Shown: piece by piece, positions 32,738 through 39,252 of the stretch
Layout of the letters: each line of letters opens with the position of its first letter
Position numbering within the stretch: position 1 is the stretch's first letter
DNA from: Candidatus Cloacimonadota bacterium
GTDB lineage: Bacteria > Cloacimonadota > Cloacimonadia > Cloacimonadales > Cloacimonadaceae
DNA: 39,252 nt
Reading direction: 5' to 3'
Assembly: GCA_029565535.1 (NCBI GenBank)
Contig: JAKQNZ010000093.1
Span: 1-39,252 of the forward strand
Notes under the pieces: generated by a model
What the model saw: the letters and a program-made list of their open reading frames with translations, nothing else
Told to the model about the DNA's origin: nothing
Database searches by the model: none
Program-made: the position numbers and the translations under genes

Positions 32738-33916
32738 TTAACCCTTGAAAACAACTGCTTTCAAAGGGGGAAATCCATTGAAATTCACGCTGGAATAGCT
32801 TTGTGTATAAGCTCCGGTTGTGAAAATGTATACTTTGTCTCCTGGCTGCACTCCTTCGGGCATGTGGTAGCGGTAATGCTCATACAGGATGTCCATGCTG
32901 TCGCAGGTTGGCCCGGCAAGGATGATTTCTTCGGCCAGCCCTTCCCTGGGAAACCAAATGGGAAACTTGATTGATTCGTCTATCGTCTCTATCATGCCCC
33001 CAAATTTGCCCACATCCAGATACACCCATTGGTAAAGGTTGTTTTTGGATTTGCGGGAAATATTTACCACTTCCGATACTATTATGCCTGCGTCAGCTAC
33101 CAGGGAACGCCCAGGCTCAAGGATAATCTCTGGGAGATTGTCGCCAAAGTCTTCCCGGATAAAGCGGAGAATTTCTTCGGCATACTCATTAACGGAAAAA
33201 GTGGGGTCCACATAGTTGGCTGGGAAACCGCCGCCAATATTGATCATCTTTAGCTCGATGCCTTCCTCGGCTACTGCGTCGAAGAGATATTTACAGCGGG
33301 CAACTGCGTCGTCCCATTGTCCGATATCACGTTGCTGTGAACCTACATGGAAAGAAATTCCCCAAGGGTTCAGGCCCAGTTCCTCTGCTTGTAAGATCAG
33401 GTGATAAATCGTATCCGGATGGGAACCAAATTTTCGGGAAAGCGGCCAGTCAGCTCCAGTACCTTCCGTTAGTATCCTGAAGAAGGTCTTTACTCCAGGT
33501 GCAAAGCGGGCAATATTCTTAAGATCGTTTTCGCTGTCGGTGGCATAGATGCGAACCCCCTTATTATAGAAATACCTGATGTCTTCTTGCTTCTTGATTG
33601 TGTTGCCATAGCTTATCCGATCCGGAGAAATGCCCAGGGAAATCAGTTGGTCAAGTTCATATCGAGATGCCACGTCAAAATTGGACCCCAGGTTGGCCAA
33701 AAGTTCGATTACTTCATTCATGGGGTTGGCTTTCATAGCATAATAGATTCCGGCCATAGGCAGACTGCCTTGCAGTTCCAGGTATTTGCGGCGAATCAGA
33801 TCCAAATCCACCACCAAAGTCGGAGTAGGCAGTTGATCGGCGAAATCTTTGATTTTATTGAAACGAACAGGATCTACATAGCGTTCCACGTTAAAATGAT
33901 AAGGTTCTTTATACAC
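32738..33916 (-). CDS. Ornithine/lysine decarboxylase (fold type III, alanine-racemase-like)
   Basis: A 392-aa PLP enzyme of the eukaryotic-type ornithine decarboxylase / diaminopimelate decarboxylase family. It makes putrescine (or cadaverine) from ornithine (or lysine). Lys62 in YYAMKANP forms the Schiff base. ISFHVGSQQRDI carries the His that stacks on PLP, GGGFPANY and EPGRSLVADAG bind the phosphate, and Cys338 in GPTCDSMDILYE is the second-subunit catalytic Cys typical of ODC. The short C-terminus and the CDSMD box favour ornithine over diaminopimelate. Substrate choice between ornithine and lysine is open. It is the first gene of a pair with the Ldh2-like gene. Confidence 0.88.
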   Translation of the reverse strand: MYKEPYHFNVERYVDPVRFNKIKDFADQLPTPTLVVDLDLIRRKYLELQGSLPMAGIYYAMKANPMNEVIELLANLGSNFDVASRYELDQLISLGISPDRISYGNTIKKQEDIRYFYNKGVRIYATDSENDLKNIARFAPGVKTFFRILTEGTGADWPLSRKFGSHPDTIYHLILQAEELGLNPWGISFHVGSQQRDIGQWDDAVARCKYLFDAVAEEGIELKMINIGGGFPANYVDPTFSVNEYAEEILRFIREDFGDNLPEIILEPGRSLVADAGIIVSEVVNISRKSKNNLYQWVYLDVGKFGGMIETIDESIKFPIWFPREGLAEEIILAGPTCDSMDILYEHYRYHMPEGVQPGDKVYIFTTGAYTQSYSSVNFNGFPPLKAVVFKG

Positions 33917-34073
33917 GGTTATCCTCTATGTTTTTATCTAAGTATTTGGCTTGTGAGTTTGGTATGACTCGCGGGTGATTATTCGTGATTGCATAATTTT
34001 AAGTGTGTAAAAAACCCATATAAACAAAGGATATTCCTCAGTTCATCGGGGATAATGTCCATTGGAACTAATC

Positions 34074-34082
34074 TGTGGATAA
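34074..34082 (-). promoter_or_regulatory. DnaA-box-like TTATCCACA (copy 3 of 4)
   Basis: The plus strand reads TGTGGATAA, so the box is on the minus strand, 16 nt past the ndk stop codon. Confidence 0.4.
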
Positions 34083-34097
34083 AGCGCTTTATTTTGC

Positions 34098-34505
34098 TCA
34101 GCCCGCGCCAAAGATCACTCCGATTTCTCGAAACGCGCTTAGCTCGGAATCTGAAGCATGAACGCCGTTTTCTGTAACCCCTTCCCCAAAGAGGAAGCGG
34201 ATGGTGCCTGGTTTACGCTTTTCAGGCTCAACAGCTCCGATTAGTTCTCTCAGGTCTTGAATGGCGTTTTCTTTCTCCACCACAATGGCCACTGTGTCGT
34301 CGGACATCATGAAATCCACCAGTTTGTCGAAAAAACTCTTACCGAGATGCTCGGCATAAAATTCACTGGCAAGCCCCCTATCGAAGCGGAATAGCTTCAG
34401 GGCCACCAAATGGTATCCACCCTTTTCGATCAGAGAGATGATGTGGCCGATATGCCCGTGACGGACCGCGTTTGGCTTTATCAGCAGCAGCGAACGCTGT
34501 ATCAT
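34098..34505 (-). CDS. ndk: Nucleoside diphosphate kinase
   Basis: 135 aa. Transfers the gamma-phosphate of ATP to NDPs through a phosphohistidine. LLIKPNAVRHGHIGHIISLIEKGGY opens the fold, KSFFDKLVDFMMSDDTVAIVVEKENAIQDLRELIG follows, PGTIRFLFG is the conserved nucleotide-contact segment, and His116 in NGVHASDS is the catalytic residue. Length is slightly short of the usual 140. The start ATG overlaps the TGA of the upstream gene (ATGA), so translation is coupled. The usual loop between the kinase insertion residues appears trimmed, but all key residues are present. Confidence 0.93.
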   Translation of the reverse strand: MIQRSLLLIKPNAVRHGHIGHIISLIEKGGYHLVALKLFRFDRGLASEFYAEHLGKSFFDKLVDFMMSDDTVAIVVEKENAIQDLRELIGAVEPEKRKPGTIRFLFGEGVTENGVHASDSELSAFREIGVIFGAG

Positions 34506-34825
34506 TTTGCGCTGTATACGGTCTCGATATAGTCCAGGGCTGCTACTTTGATGGCGATATCGCGATTCAAAACCATGCTCATCTTGATCTTGTGCTTCAG
34601 GATATCTGTCCAGATATCAAACATCTCGCTGGGCTTAAATTCTACTCCGGTATAGAGCTTCAGCATGTCCTGATAAAAATCGTCCCGGTCGGAATCAACC
34701 CTGGCTATCACCAATTTCTGTGTATCTCCACAAACATCATAATCTTTGAAGCGGATATCCACTACTGCATATCCAAGTTTGAGCAGGTTTTCAAAATTAA
34801 CCTGTAAATCCTCATGATTCACCAT
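34502..34825 (-). CDS. Conserved small protein of unknown function, coupled to ndk
   Basis: About 107 aa from the preferred start Met50 of the track ORF (MVNHEDLQVNFENLLKLGYAVVDIRFKDYDVCGDTQKLVIARVDSDRDDFYQDMLKLYTG...). The track start at 34972 would run into the 5' end of uvrB and across a divergent promoter region. The internal ATG has GGGAGAG about 8 nt upstream. The protein is soluble and acidic, predicted mixed alpha/beta, with no motif I recognise. Its stop overlaps the ndk start by 4 nt. Function unknown. Confidence 0.7.
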   Translation of the reverse strand: MVNHEDLQVNFENLLKLGYAVVDIRFKDYDVCGDTQKLVIARVDSDRDDFYQDMLKLYTGVEFKPSEMFDIWTDILKHKIKMSMVLNRDIAIKVAALDYIETVYSAK

Positions 34826-34850
34826 CTTATCTCTCCCATTACAAATAATT

Positions 34851-34916
34851 CTCGACAAAATGCAGACTACTGCAATCATTGTTTGCAAGGAAGTGCGTTT
34901 GGCTTCTGATGTCAAG
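34851..34916. promoter_or_regulatory. Overlapping promoter region between ndk partner and uvrB
   Basis: On the minus strand CTTGACA (34916-34910) could drive the small gene and ndk. On the plus strand CTCGACA (34851-34857) could drive uvrB, whose ATG is at 34941. The elements face each other, so the two transcripts would overlap and might interfere. The -10 matches are weak on both strands. Confidence 0.3.
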
Positions 34917-34940
34917 AAGAATTTAAAGCCGGGAGTAGCG

Positions 34941-36947
34941 ATGTCCGAATTCAAGCTAGTGAGTGAATACACCCCCTCCGGAGACCAACCGGAAGCGATC
35001 GAACAACTTGTGCAGGGTGTTTTGGATGGTAAAAAGCATCAGGTTTTATTGGGAGTAACAGGCAGCGGAAAAACCTTCACGATCGCCAACGTAATCCAGC
35101 GTCTGAACCGCCCTACTCTGGTACTTTCGCATAATAAAACTCTGGCCGCACAGCTCTATGGTGAACTCAGACAGCTTTTTCCGGATAACGCCGTGGAATA
35201 CTTCATAAGCTATTACGACTATTATCAGCCCGAAGCCTACATCCCGGGAAAAGATATCTATATCGAGAAGGATAGCTCTATAAATGAGCAGATCGAAAAG
35301 CTGCGCCTGAGAGCCACGATGAGTCTGATGGAACGCAGAGATGTGATTATTGTGTCTTCAGTATCCTGTATCTATGGCCTGGGAGTTCCCGAAGAATATC
35401 GCGAAGCGCTGATCAGGCTGGAAACGGGTATGAAGATGGATAGGGAAGAGCTGATTTACAAACTCGTGCAAGCTCATTACAGCCGCAATGATATTGCCTT
35501 CGAAAGAGGTGCTTTCAGGGTTAGGGGCGACATCGTGGATATATACCCGGCTTACCTGGAGCATTGCCTGAGAGTGGAGTTTTTCGGCGATGAGGTTTTT
35601 AAGCTTGAAAAGCTGCACCCCATTTCCTATCAAAGCCTGGGGGAAGTGGAGTCTTATCCGGTTTACCCAGCCATCCATTTCATCATGAATGAAGACAAAA
35701 TGCGGGGTGCCCTGGCTGGCATAGAAAAGGAAATGAACGAGCGCGTCGCCTGGTATCTGGCCAATCAGCGCTATGTGGAAGCAGACCGCTTGAAACAGCG
35801 AACCGCCTTTGACCTCGAAATGCTAAGAGAATTAGGTTTCTGCAGCGGAATAGAAAACTACACCAGGCATCTTACAGGAGCCAGGCCGGGCGAAGCACCC
35901 AATTGCCTTCTGGATTATTTTCCGGAGGACTTCCTCTTTGTGATCGACGAATCACATGTCACCATTCCCCAGGTGCATGGTATGTTTGGGGGAGACTACA
36001 CCCGCAAGAAGAACCTGGTGGAATACGGTTTCCGTTTGCCTTCGGCCTTTGATAACCGGCCTCTGCGCTTTGAGGAATTTGAAACCTACATGCGAAGCGT
36101 TATCTTTACTACGGCAACTCCTGCAGACTATGAATTGGGGCTTACCCAGGGAGAGATAGTGGAGCAGGTGATTCGTCCCACAGGCTTGTTGGACCCTGAG
36201 ATTGAAGTAAAGCCCATCAAACATCAGGTGGACGACCTGATAAGCCAGATCAAATCCCGGACCGCCAAGAATCAGAAAAGCCTGGTGCTAACGCTTACCA
36301 AACGCATGAGCGAGGACCTAACCACTTACTTTGTGAATGCAGGGATCAGAGCCAAGTATCTGCACAGCGATATCGACAGCATCGAGCGTGCCAAGATTAT
36401 CAGGGAATTACGCTTGGGCGAGTTTGACGTGATCGTGGGGATAAACCTGCTACGAGAGGGGATAGACCTTCCAGAGGTTTCCCTGGTGGCTATTCTGGAC
36501 GCTGATAAAACGGGCTTCTTGCGTTCCACCAGGTCGCTGATCCAAATCTCCGGCCGGGCTGCCAGAAACGTGGAAGGAAAAGTGATTTTCTATGCCGACG
36601 AGATGACCGATGCGATAAAAAAAACCATGGACGAAACCAACCGTCGCCGGGCCAAGCAGATGGCCTACAACGAAGAACATGGAATCACTCCGCAAACGAT
36701 TATGAAGACCATCGAGCAGATCATGCAATCCACTTCCATTGCAGAAGGCTACGATAAAATCGACAAGGAAGAAAGCAAAGCGGAGAAGCCATCCAAAAAG
36801 GAATTTACCGAGTATCTGGAATTGGATAGCAAGGAAAAGATCATCGAACTGCTAACCAAAGAAATGAATAAAGCGGCAGCCAACCTGAATTTTGAAAGAG
36901 CGGCCGAACTGCGTGACCGGATTTGGGAATTGCAGCAGACCAAGTAA
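34941..36947 (+). CDS. uvrB: Excinuclease ABC subunit B
   Basis: 668 aa from the preferred start Met28 of the track ORF. This is the damage-verifying helicase of nucleotide excision repair. MSEFKLVSEYTPSGDQPEAIEQL is the family N-terminus, and GGGAG lies just upstream. Walker A is GVTGSGKT (38-45). The beta-hairpin YYDYYQPEAYIPGKDIYIEKDSSINEQIEKLR inserts into damaged DNA. DESH is the DEAD-type motif II, and GRAARNVEGKVIFYAD is motif VI. The C-terminal UVR domain (KEKIIELLTKEMNKAAANLNFERAAELRDRIWELQ) binds UvrC. UvrA and UvrC are not in the window. The ATL at 5429 belongs to the same repair route. Confidence 0.97.
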   Translation: MSEFKLVSEYTPSGDQPEAIEQLVQGVLDGKKHQVLLGVTGSGKTFTIANVIQRLNRPTLVLSHNKTLAAQLYGELRQLFPDNAVEYFISYYDYYQPEAYIPGKDIYIEKDSSINEQIEKLRLRATMSLMERRDVIIVSSVSCIYGLGVPEEYREALIRLETGMKMDREELIYKLVQAHYSRNDIAFERGAFRVRGDIVDIYPAYLEHCLRVEFFGDEVFKLEKLHPISYQSLGEVESYPVYPAIHFIMNEDKMRGALAGIEKEMNERVAWYLANQRYVEADRLKQRTAFDLEMLRELGFCSGIENYTRHLTGARPGEAPNCLLDYFPEDFLFVIDESHVTIPQVHGMFGGDYTRKKNLVEYGFRLPSAFDNRPLRFEEFETYMRSVIFTTATPADYELGLTQGEIVEQVIRPTGLLDPEIEVKPIKHQVDDLISQIKSRTAKNQKSLVLTLTKRMSEDLTTYFVNAGIRAKYLHSDIDSIERAKIIRELRLGEFDVIVGINLLREGIDLPEVSLVAILDADKTGFLRSTRSLIQISGRAARNVEGKVIFYADEMTDAIKKTMDETNRRRAKQMAYNEEHGITPQTIMKTIEQIMQSTSIAEGYDKIDKEESKAEKPSKKEFTEYLELDSKEKIIELLTKEMNKAAANLNFERAAELRDRIWELQQTK

Positions 36948-36990
36948 ACCCGCTTCCAAGCCTGGCTAGGCGTTGAAGGATATCAATAAT

Positions 36991-37014
36991 ATACATCAGA
37001 TAGAGTTGATGTAT
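36991..37014. terminator. Possible bidirectional hairpin between uvrB and the deacetylase
   Basis: A perfect 8-bp stem, ATACATCA-N8-TGATGTAT, between the convergent 3' ends. It is AT-rich and has no T tract on either strand, so it is a weak terminator candidate at best. Confidence 0.3.
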
Positions 37015-37035
37015 TCAGGGTCTGTTGGATAGGGC

Positions 37036-37914
37036 TTATCTGAAGAACTTTCTAAGGCCGGGCATCATGACAAACTCCCTAAAGTTTTGCCGAGCGCTCA
37101 ACTCCATGCATTGTCTTTGCCAGTGCGCCTGCCCGGCAAGGTTATTTCCGGCTTTGTAATAAGTTCCAAAGCTGGCGTCTATTTTCATCTCTTGGGCCAA
37201 GGACTCAGGATTGCTTCCGACACGTCCATAGGGATAGGCAAAGTGATTCTCCCAGGGAAGCTTATAGCTTGTTAACGTTTCGATGTTCTGCTCGATCTCC
37301 GCTTTTGTCTCTGCCTTGCTTAGCCTGCTGAAATCAGGATGCGAATGGCTGTGCAGGGCAAGCCGGATTCCTTTGTCAGCTAAGCTTTTAAGCTGTTCTA
37401 CAGAGAAAAAGGGTTTGTTCTTTTCCAGGTACTCATGCTCCGACCATGGGATCAGTTTGCTCCACAATCTATCCACGATCAAGTCCTTGTCCTGCATGTT
37501 TACCCGGGAAAAGAGAGTGATGTGATCAGCTCCAGGGATTAATAGGTTGATCTGGTGGTTCAGAAGGTCTCTGGGGACATAGCGGCGTAGCAGAATCAGC
37601 TTGTGATTCCAGGCCAGGGCGCGGTTGTCCACACACTTGCCGATCAGAAAAAGAGTTGGCTTTACGCCATACATTTCATTAAGTTGCATTAAGATGGGAT
37701 AGTTTGCGGCCAAGCCGTCGTCCAGAGTGATGCAAAGCTGTTTTGGATGGTTTGACACCAAAGCTTCGGACAGGCTTGCAAACCTCCAGCCCAGCGCTTT
37801 CAATACGGAAAGTTGATACAAAAAACGCCGGATCCCAATCCCCTGCGGATAAAGATCCGGCAGTTGATCGGCAATCACGTGGTAATAAAGAACCCTTGTG
37901 GAGTATTGTTTCAT
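37036..37914 (-). CDS. Polysaccharide deacetylase (NodB-fold) family protein
   Basis: 292 aa. The NodB-type deacetylase fold removes acetyl groups from N-acetylated sugars. Motif 1 is CITLDDG (Asp65-Asp66, with Leu in place of the usual Phe). Motif 2 is LALHSHSHPDF, with zinc-binding His188 and His192. FAYPYGRVG is a later motif. There is no signal peptide; VLYYHVI at the start is typical of cytoplasmic or membrane-associated surface-sugar enzymes. The neighbour wecB makes UDP-ManNAc, so a role in cell-surface polysaccharide is likely. No Shine-Dalgarno site precedes the ATG, and the TTGACA on the minus strand (37949-37944) would place transcription start at the ATG itself, so the mRNA may be leaderless. 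Confidence 0.82.
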   Translation of the reverse strand: MKQYSTRVLYYHVIADQLPDLYPQGIGIRRFLYQLSVLKALGWRFASLSEALVSNHPKQLCITLDDGLAANYPILMQLNEMYGVKPTLFLIGKCVDNRALAWNHKLILLRRYVPRDLLNHQINLLIPGADHITLFSRVNMQDKDLIVDRLWSKLIPWSEHEYLEKNKPFFSVEQLKSLADKGIRLALHSHSHPDFSRLSKAETKAEIEQNIETLTSYKLPWENHFAYPYGRVGSNPESLAQEMKIDASFGTYYKAGNNLAGQAHWQRQCMELSARQNFREFVMMPGLRKFFR

Positions 37915-37943
37915 GCAGGAAATGCTTTTCAGCCTGCTGATTC

Positions 37944-37950
37944 TGTCAAG
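37944..37950 (-). promoter_or_regulatory. Putative -35 element of the deacetylase gene
   Basis: CTTGACA on the minus strand. With a 17-nt spacer the -10 would be AGCATT (37926-37921), predicting transcription start at or next to the ATG (37914). Confidence 0.35.
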
Positions 37951-37960
37951 CTTGGATTTG

Positions 37961-38024
37961 TTTTGCTAAGCCCTTACCACTTGACAGATGCAGCACTCCG
38001 AAAATGCTGTGATTTTGCTAAGCC
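37961..38024 (+). promoter_or_regulatory. wecB promoter flanked by a 12-bp direct repeat
   Basis: TTTTGCTAAGCC occurs at 37961-37972 and again at 38013-38024, 52 bp apart in the same orientation. Between them lies CTTGACA (37980-37986), with ATGCTG at the -10 distance (38004-38009). The repeats therefore flank the -35 element and cover the expected start site, which suits a regulator binding at two sites. Confidence 0.45.
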
Positions 38025-38036
38025 AAACAGGAGAGA

Positions 38037-39089
38037 ATGATGAAAATTGCCCAAATAGTGGGAGCCAGACCGCAATTCGTAAAGTTAGCTCCGCTTAGCC
38101 GGGAACTGCGAAAACAGCACCGGGAAATCATAATTCACAGCGGTCAACACTACGATCTGCAGATGAACGAAGTGTTTTTCCGGGATATGGAGATACCTCA
38201 GCCTGATTACAATCTGAGCATCGGATCGGGAACCCAGGGCAAGCAAACTGCTGAGATCCTGAGCGCAATCGAACAGGTATTGCTAAACGAGAAGCCAGAC
38301 CGCATTGTAGTATACGGAGATACCAATACCACCCTGGCTGGAGCTTTGGCTGCGGTCAAGCTGGGCATCAAAACCGTTCATGTGGAAGCCTGCTTACGCA
38401 GTTTCAACCGCATTATGCCGGAAGAGATAAACCGGATCGTGGCTGATCATGTGTGCGATCTGCTGCTTGCACCAACGGCCAAAGCCATGGAAAATGCCAA
38501 AAACGAAGGCCTGTTGAAGAAAACCCATCTAGTTGGCGACATCATGGTAGACAGCCTGAGATTTGGTTTGGCCAAAGCGGAGAAAGATTCCCGTGTTCTG
38601 CGTAGATTGGGTTTGGAAGATACTGAATACTGCCTTTTGACCCTGCACCGTCCATACAACGTGGATGAACCGCAGCAACTTCACAGAATTCTGGAGGGGC
38701 TAAACCATCTGCGACGACTGATCATTTTCCCTGTTCATCCGCGTACCCGAAACATCCTACATAATTCAAATATCACCAGCTATGGCAACATCCGCTTCAT
38801 CGAACCTCAGGCTTACCTGGATTTTCTGTCGTTGATGCAGCATGCACAGGTTATCCTATCCGATTCAGGCGGGATTCAGAAAGAAGCCTATATTCTTAAA
38901 AAACCCTGTGTCACGCTTCGCTATGAAACAGAATGGGTGGAGACAGTGGCCAGTGGCTGGAATCTGCTGCTGCCAGTGAATGATCCCGCTTTCCCGGAAG
39001 CAATCAGAGAGTTTCGTCCTCCCGAAGCGCAGCCAGAGATTTTTGGCAGCCAGGTGGCGGAAAAAATGGCGAAACTCATTAGCGCATAA
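38037..39089 (+). CDS. wecB: UDP-N-acetylglucosamine 2-epimerase (non-hydrolysing)
   Basis: About 350 aa (or 349 from the second ATG at 38040, which is better spaced from AGGAGAG). It interconverts UDP-GlcNAc and UDP-ManNAc for surface polysaccharide synthesis. The family signs are IVGARPQFVKLAPL, IHSGQHYD, VVYGDTNTTLAGALAA, MPEEINRIVADHVCDLLLAPT, LTLHRPYNVDEP, IFPVHPRTR and ILSDSGGIQKEA, then LRYETEWVET. Two departures are seen: VEACLRSFNR has Cys where the family has Gly (VEAGLR), and HRPYNVD replaces HRREN. The catalytic acidic residues and the UDP-binding His/Arg positions look present. It is probably functional and possibly specialised. Confidence 0.9.
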   Translation: MMKIAQIVGARPQFVKLAPLSRELRKQHREIIIHSGQHYDLQMNEVFFRDMEIPQPDYNLSIGSGTQGKQTAEILSAIEQVLLNEKPDRIVVYGDTNTTLAGALAAVKLGIKTVHVEACLRSFNRIMPEEINRIVADHVCDLLLAPTAKAMENAKNEGLLKKTHLVGDIMVDSLRFGLAKAEKDSRVLRRLGLEDTEYCLLTLHRPYNVDEPQQLHRILEGLNHLRRLIIFPVHPRTRNILHNSNITSYGNIRFIEPQAYLDFLSLMQHAQVILSDSGGIQKEAYILKKPCVTLRYETEWVETVASGWNLLLPVNDPAFPEAIREFRPPEAQPEIFGSQVAEKMAKLISA

Positions 39090-39094
39090 ATAGT

Positions 39095-39103
39095 TTATCC
39101 ACA
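39095..39103 (+). promoter_or_regulatory. DnaA-box-like TTATCCACA (copy 4 of 4)
   Basis: A perfect TTATCCACA 5 nt after the wecB stop codon. Confidence 0.4.
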
Positions 39104-39108
39104 AGACT

Positions 39109-39188
39109 GCTCCGACATCTTGCCGGAGAAAATGTAGCTCCGACATCTTGCCGGAGAAAATGTAGCTCCGACATCTTGCCGGAGAAAA
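39109..39188. repeat. 28-bp tandem repeat, 2.9 units, each a small hairpin
   Basis: Unit GCTCCGACATCTTGCCGGAG plus AAAATGTA is repeated head-to-tail at 39109-39136, 39137-39164 and 39165-39188 (last unit partial), with no base change between units. Each unit holds CTCCG-N9-CGGAG, so each can form a stem-loop. No spacers are present, so this is not a CRISPR array. Perfect identity suggests recent expansion. Confidence 0.85.
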
Positions 39189-39252
39189 GCAGCATCAAGT
39201 AAACGCACCCACTCATTTCCCATTCTCACTTTCGTAAAAATCACTTCCTTCA

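Noticed and set aside
39109-39188. CRISPR array
   Set aside because: The 28-bp units are directly adjacent with no variable spacers, and no cas genes are present.

Overview
The window looks like a chromosomal segment of a Gram-negative bacterium of the FCB superphylum outside classical Bacteroidota, most likely Cloacimonadota (Cloacimonas-like). The reasons are a SprA-like giant outer-membrane protein, a C10 protease ending in a type IX secretion (T9SS) type A tail with the YPNPFNPET signature, a porin with a C-terminal Phe, and TTGACA-type promoters with recognisable Shine-Dalgarno sites. The phylum is inferred from gene families, not from a marker gene.

Layout. Bases 1-120 are the 3' end (domains V and VI) of a group II intron whose body lies outside the window. 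A minus-strand rpsA-lysS translation operon follows (287-3299). Next comes a plus-strand cluster (3690-7229): a secreted C10 protease, an alkyltransferase-like DNA repair protein, a nucleotidyltransferase, a 46-aa membrane protein missed by the ORF track, and a pilin-like protein, closed by a terminator. A B12-type radical SAM protein (minus) diverges from ornithine aminotransferase rocD (plus), followed by era and an unknown exported protein. The minus-strand coaX-sprA pair fills 12564-19803.

The most interesting region is the plus-strand operon at 20140-30077. It encodes an exported caspase fused to a PEGA-like and an FGE-sulfatase (C-type-lectin-like) domain, a 1522-aa propeller/TPR/transglutaminase-like protein, a FecR/TPR protein and a CHASE2-type membrane nucleotide cyclase. 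Domain order and tight spacing suggest an envelope-sensing system that couples periplasmic proteolysis to cyclic-nucleotide signalling. I do not recognise it as a described system.

The rest is a minus-strand group (porin, Ldh2-family dehydrogenase, ornithine/lysine decarboxylase, ndk with a small coupled partner), divergent uvrB, and a polysaccharide deacetylase divergent from wecB. The window ends in a 28-bp tandem hairpin repeat.

Non-coding structure is unusually rich. A 50-60 bp palindromic repeat occurs three times, and all of its arm mismatches are G-T wobbles in one orientation. Four perfect TTATCCACA (DnaA-box) sites all lie just past gene 3' ends. The heptamer CTTGACA recurs in divergent promoter regions, often as outward-facing pairs. 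Several inverted repeats sit on putative promoters. No tRNA, rRNA, CRISPR array or IS transposase was found.
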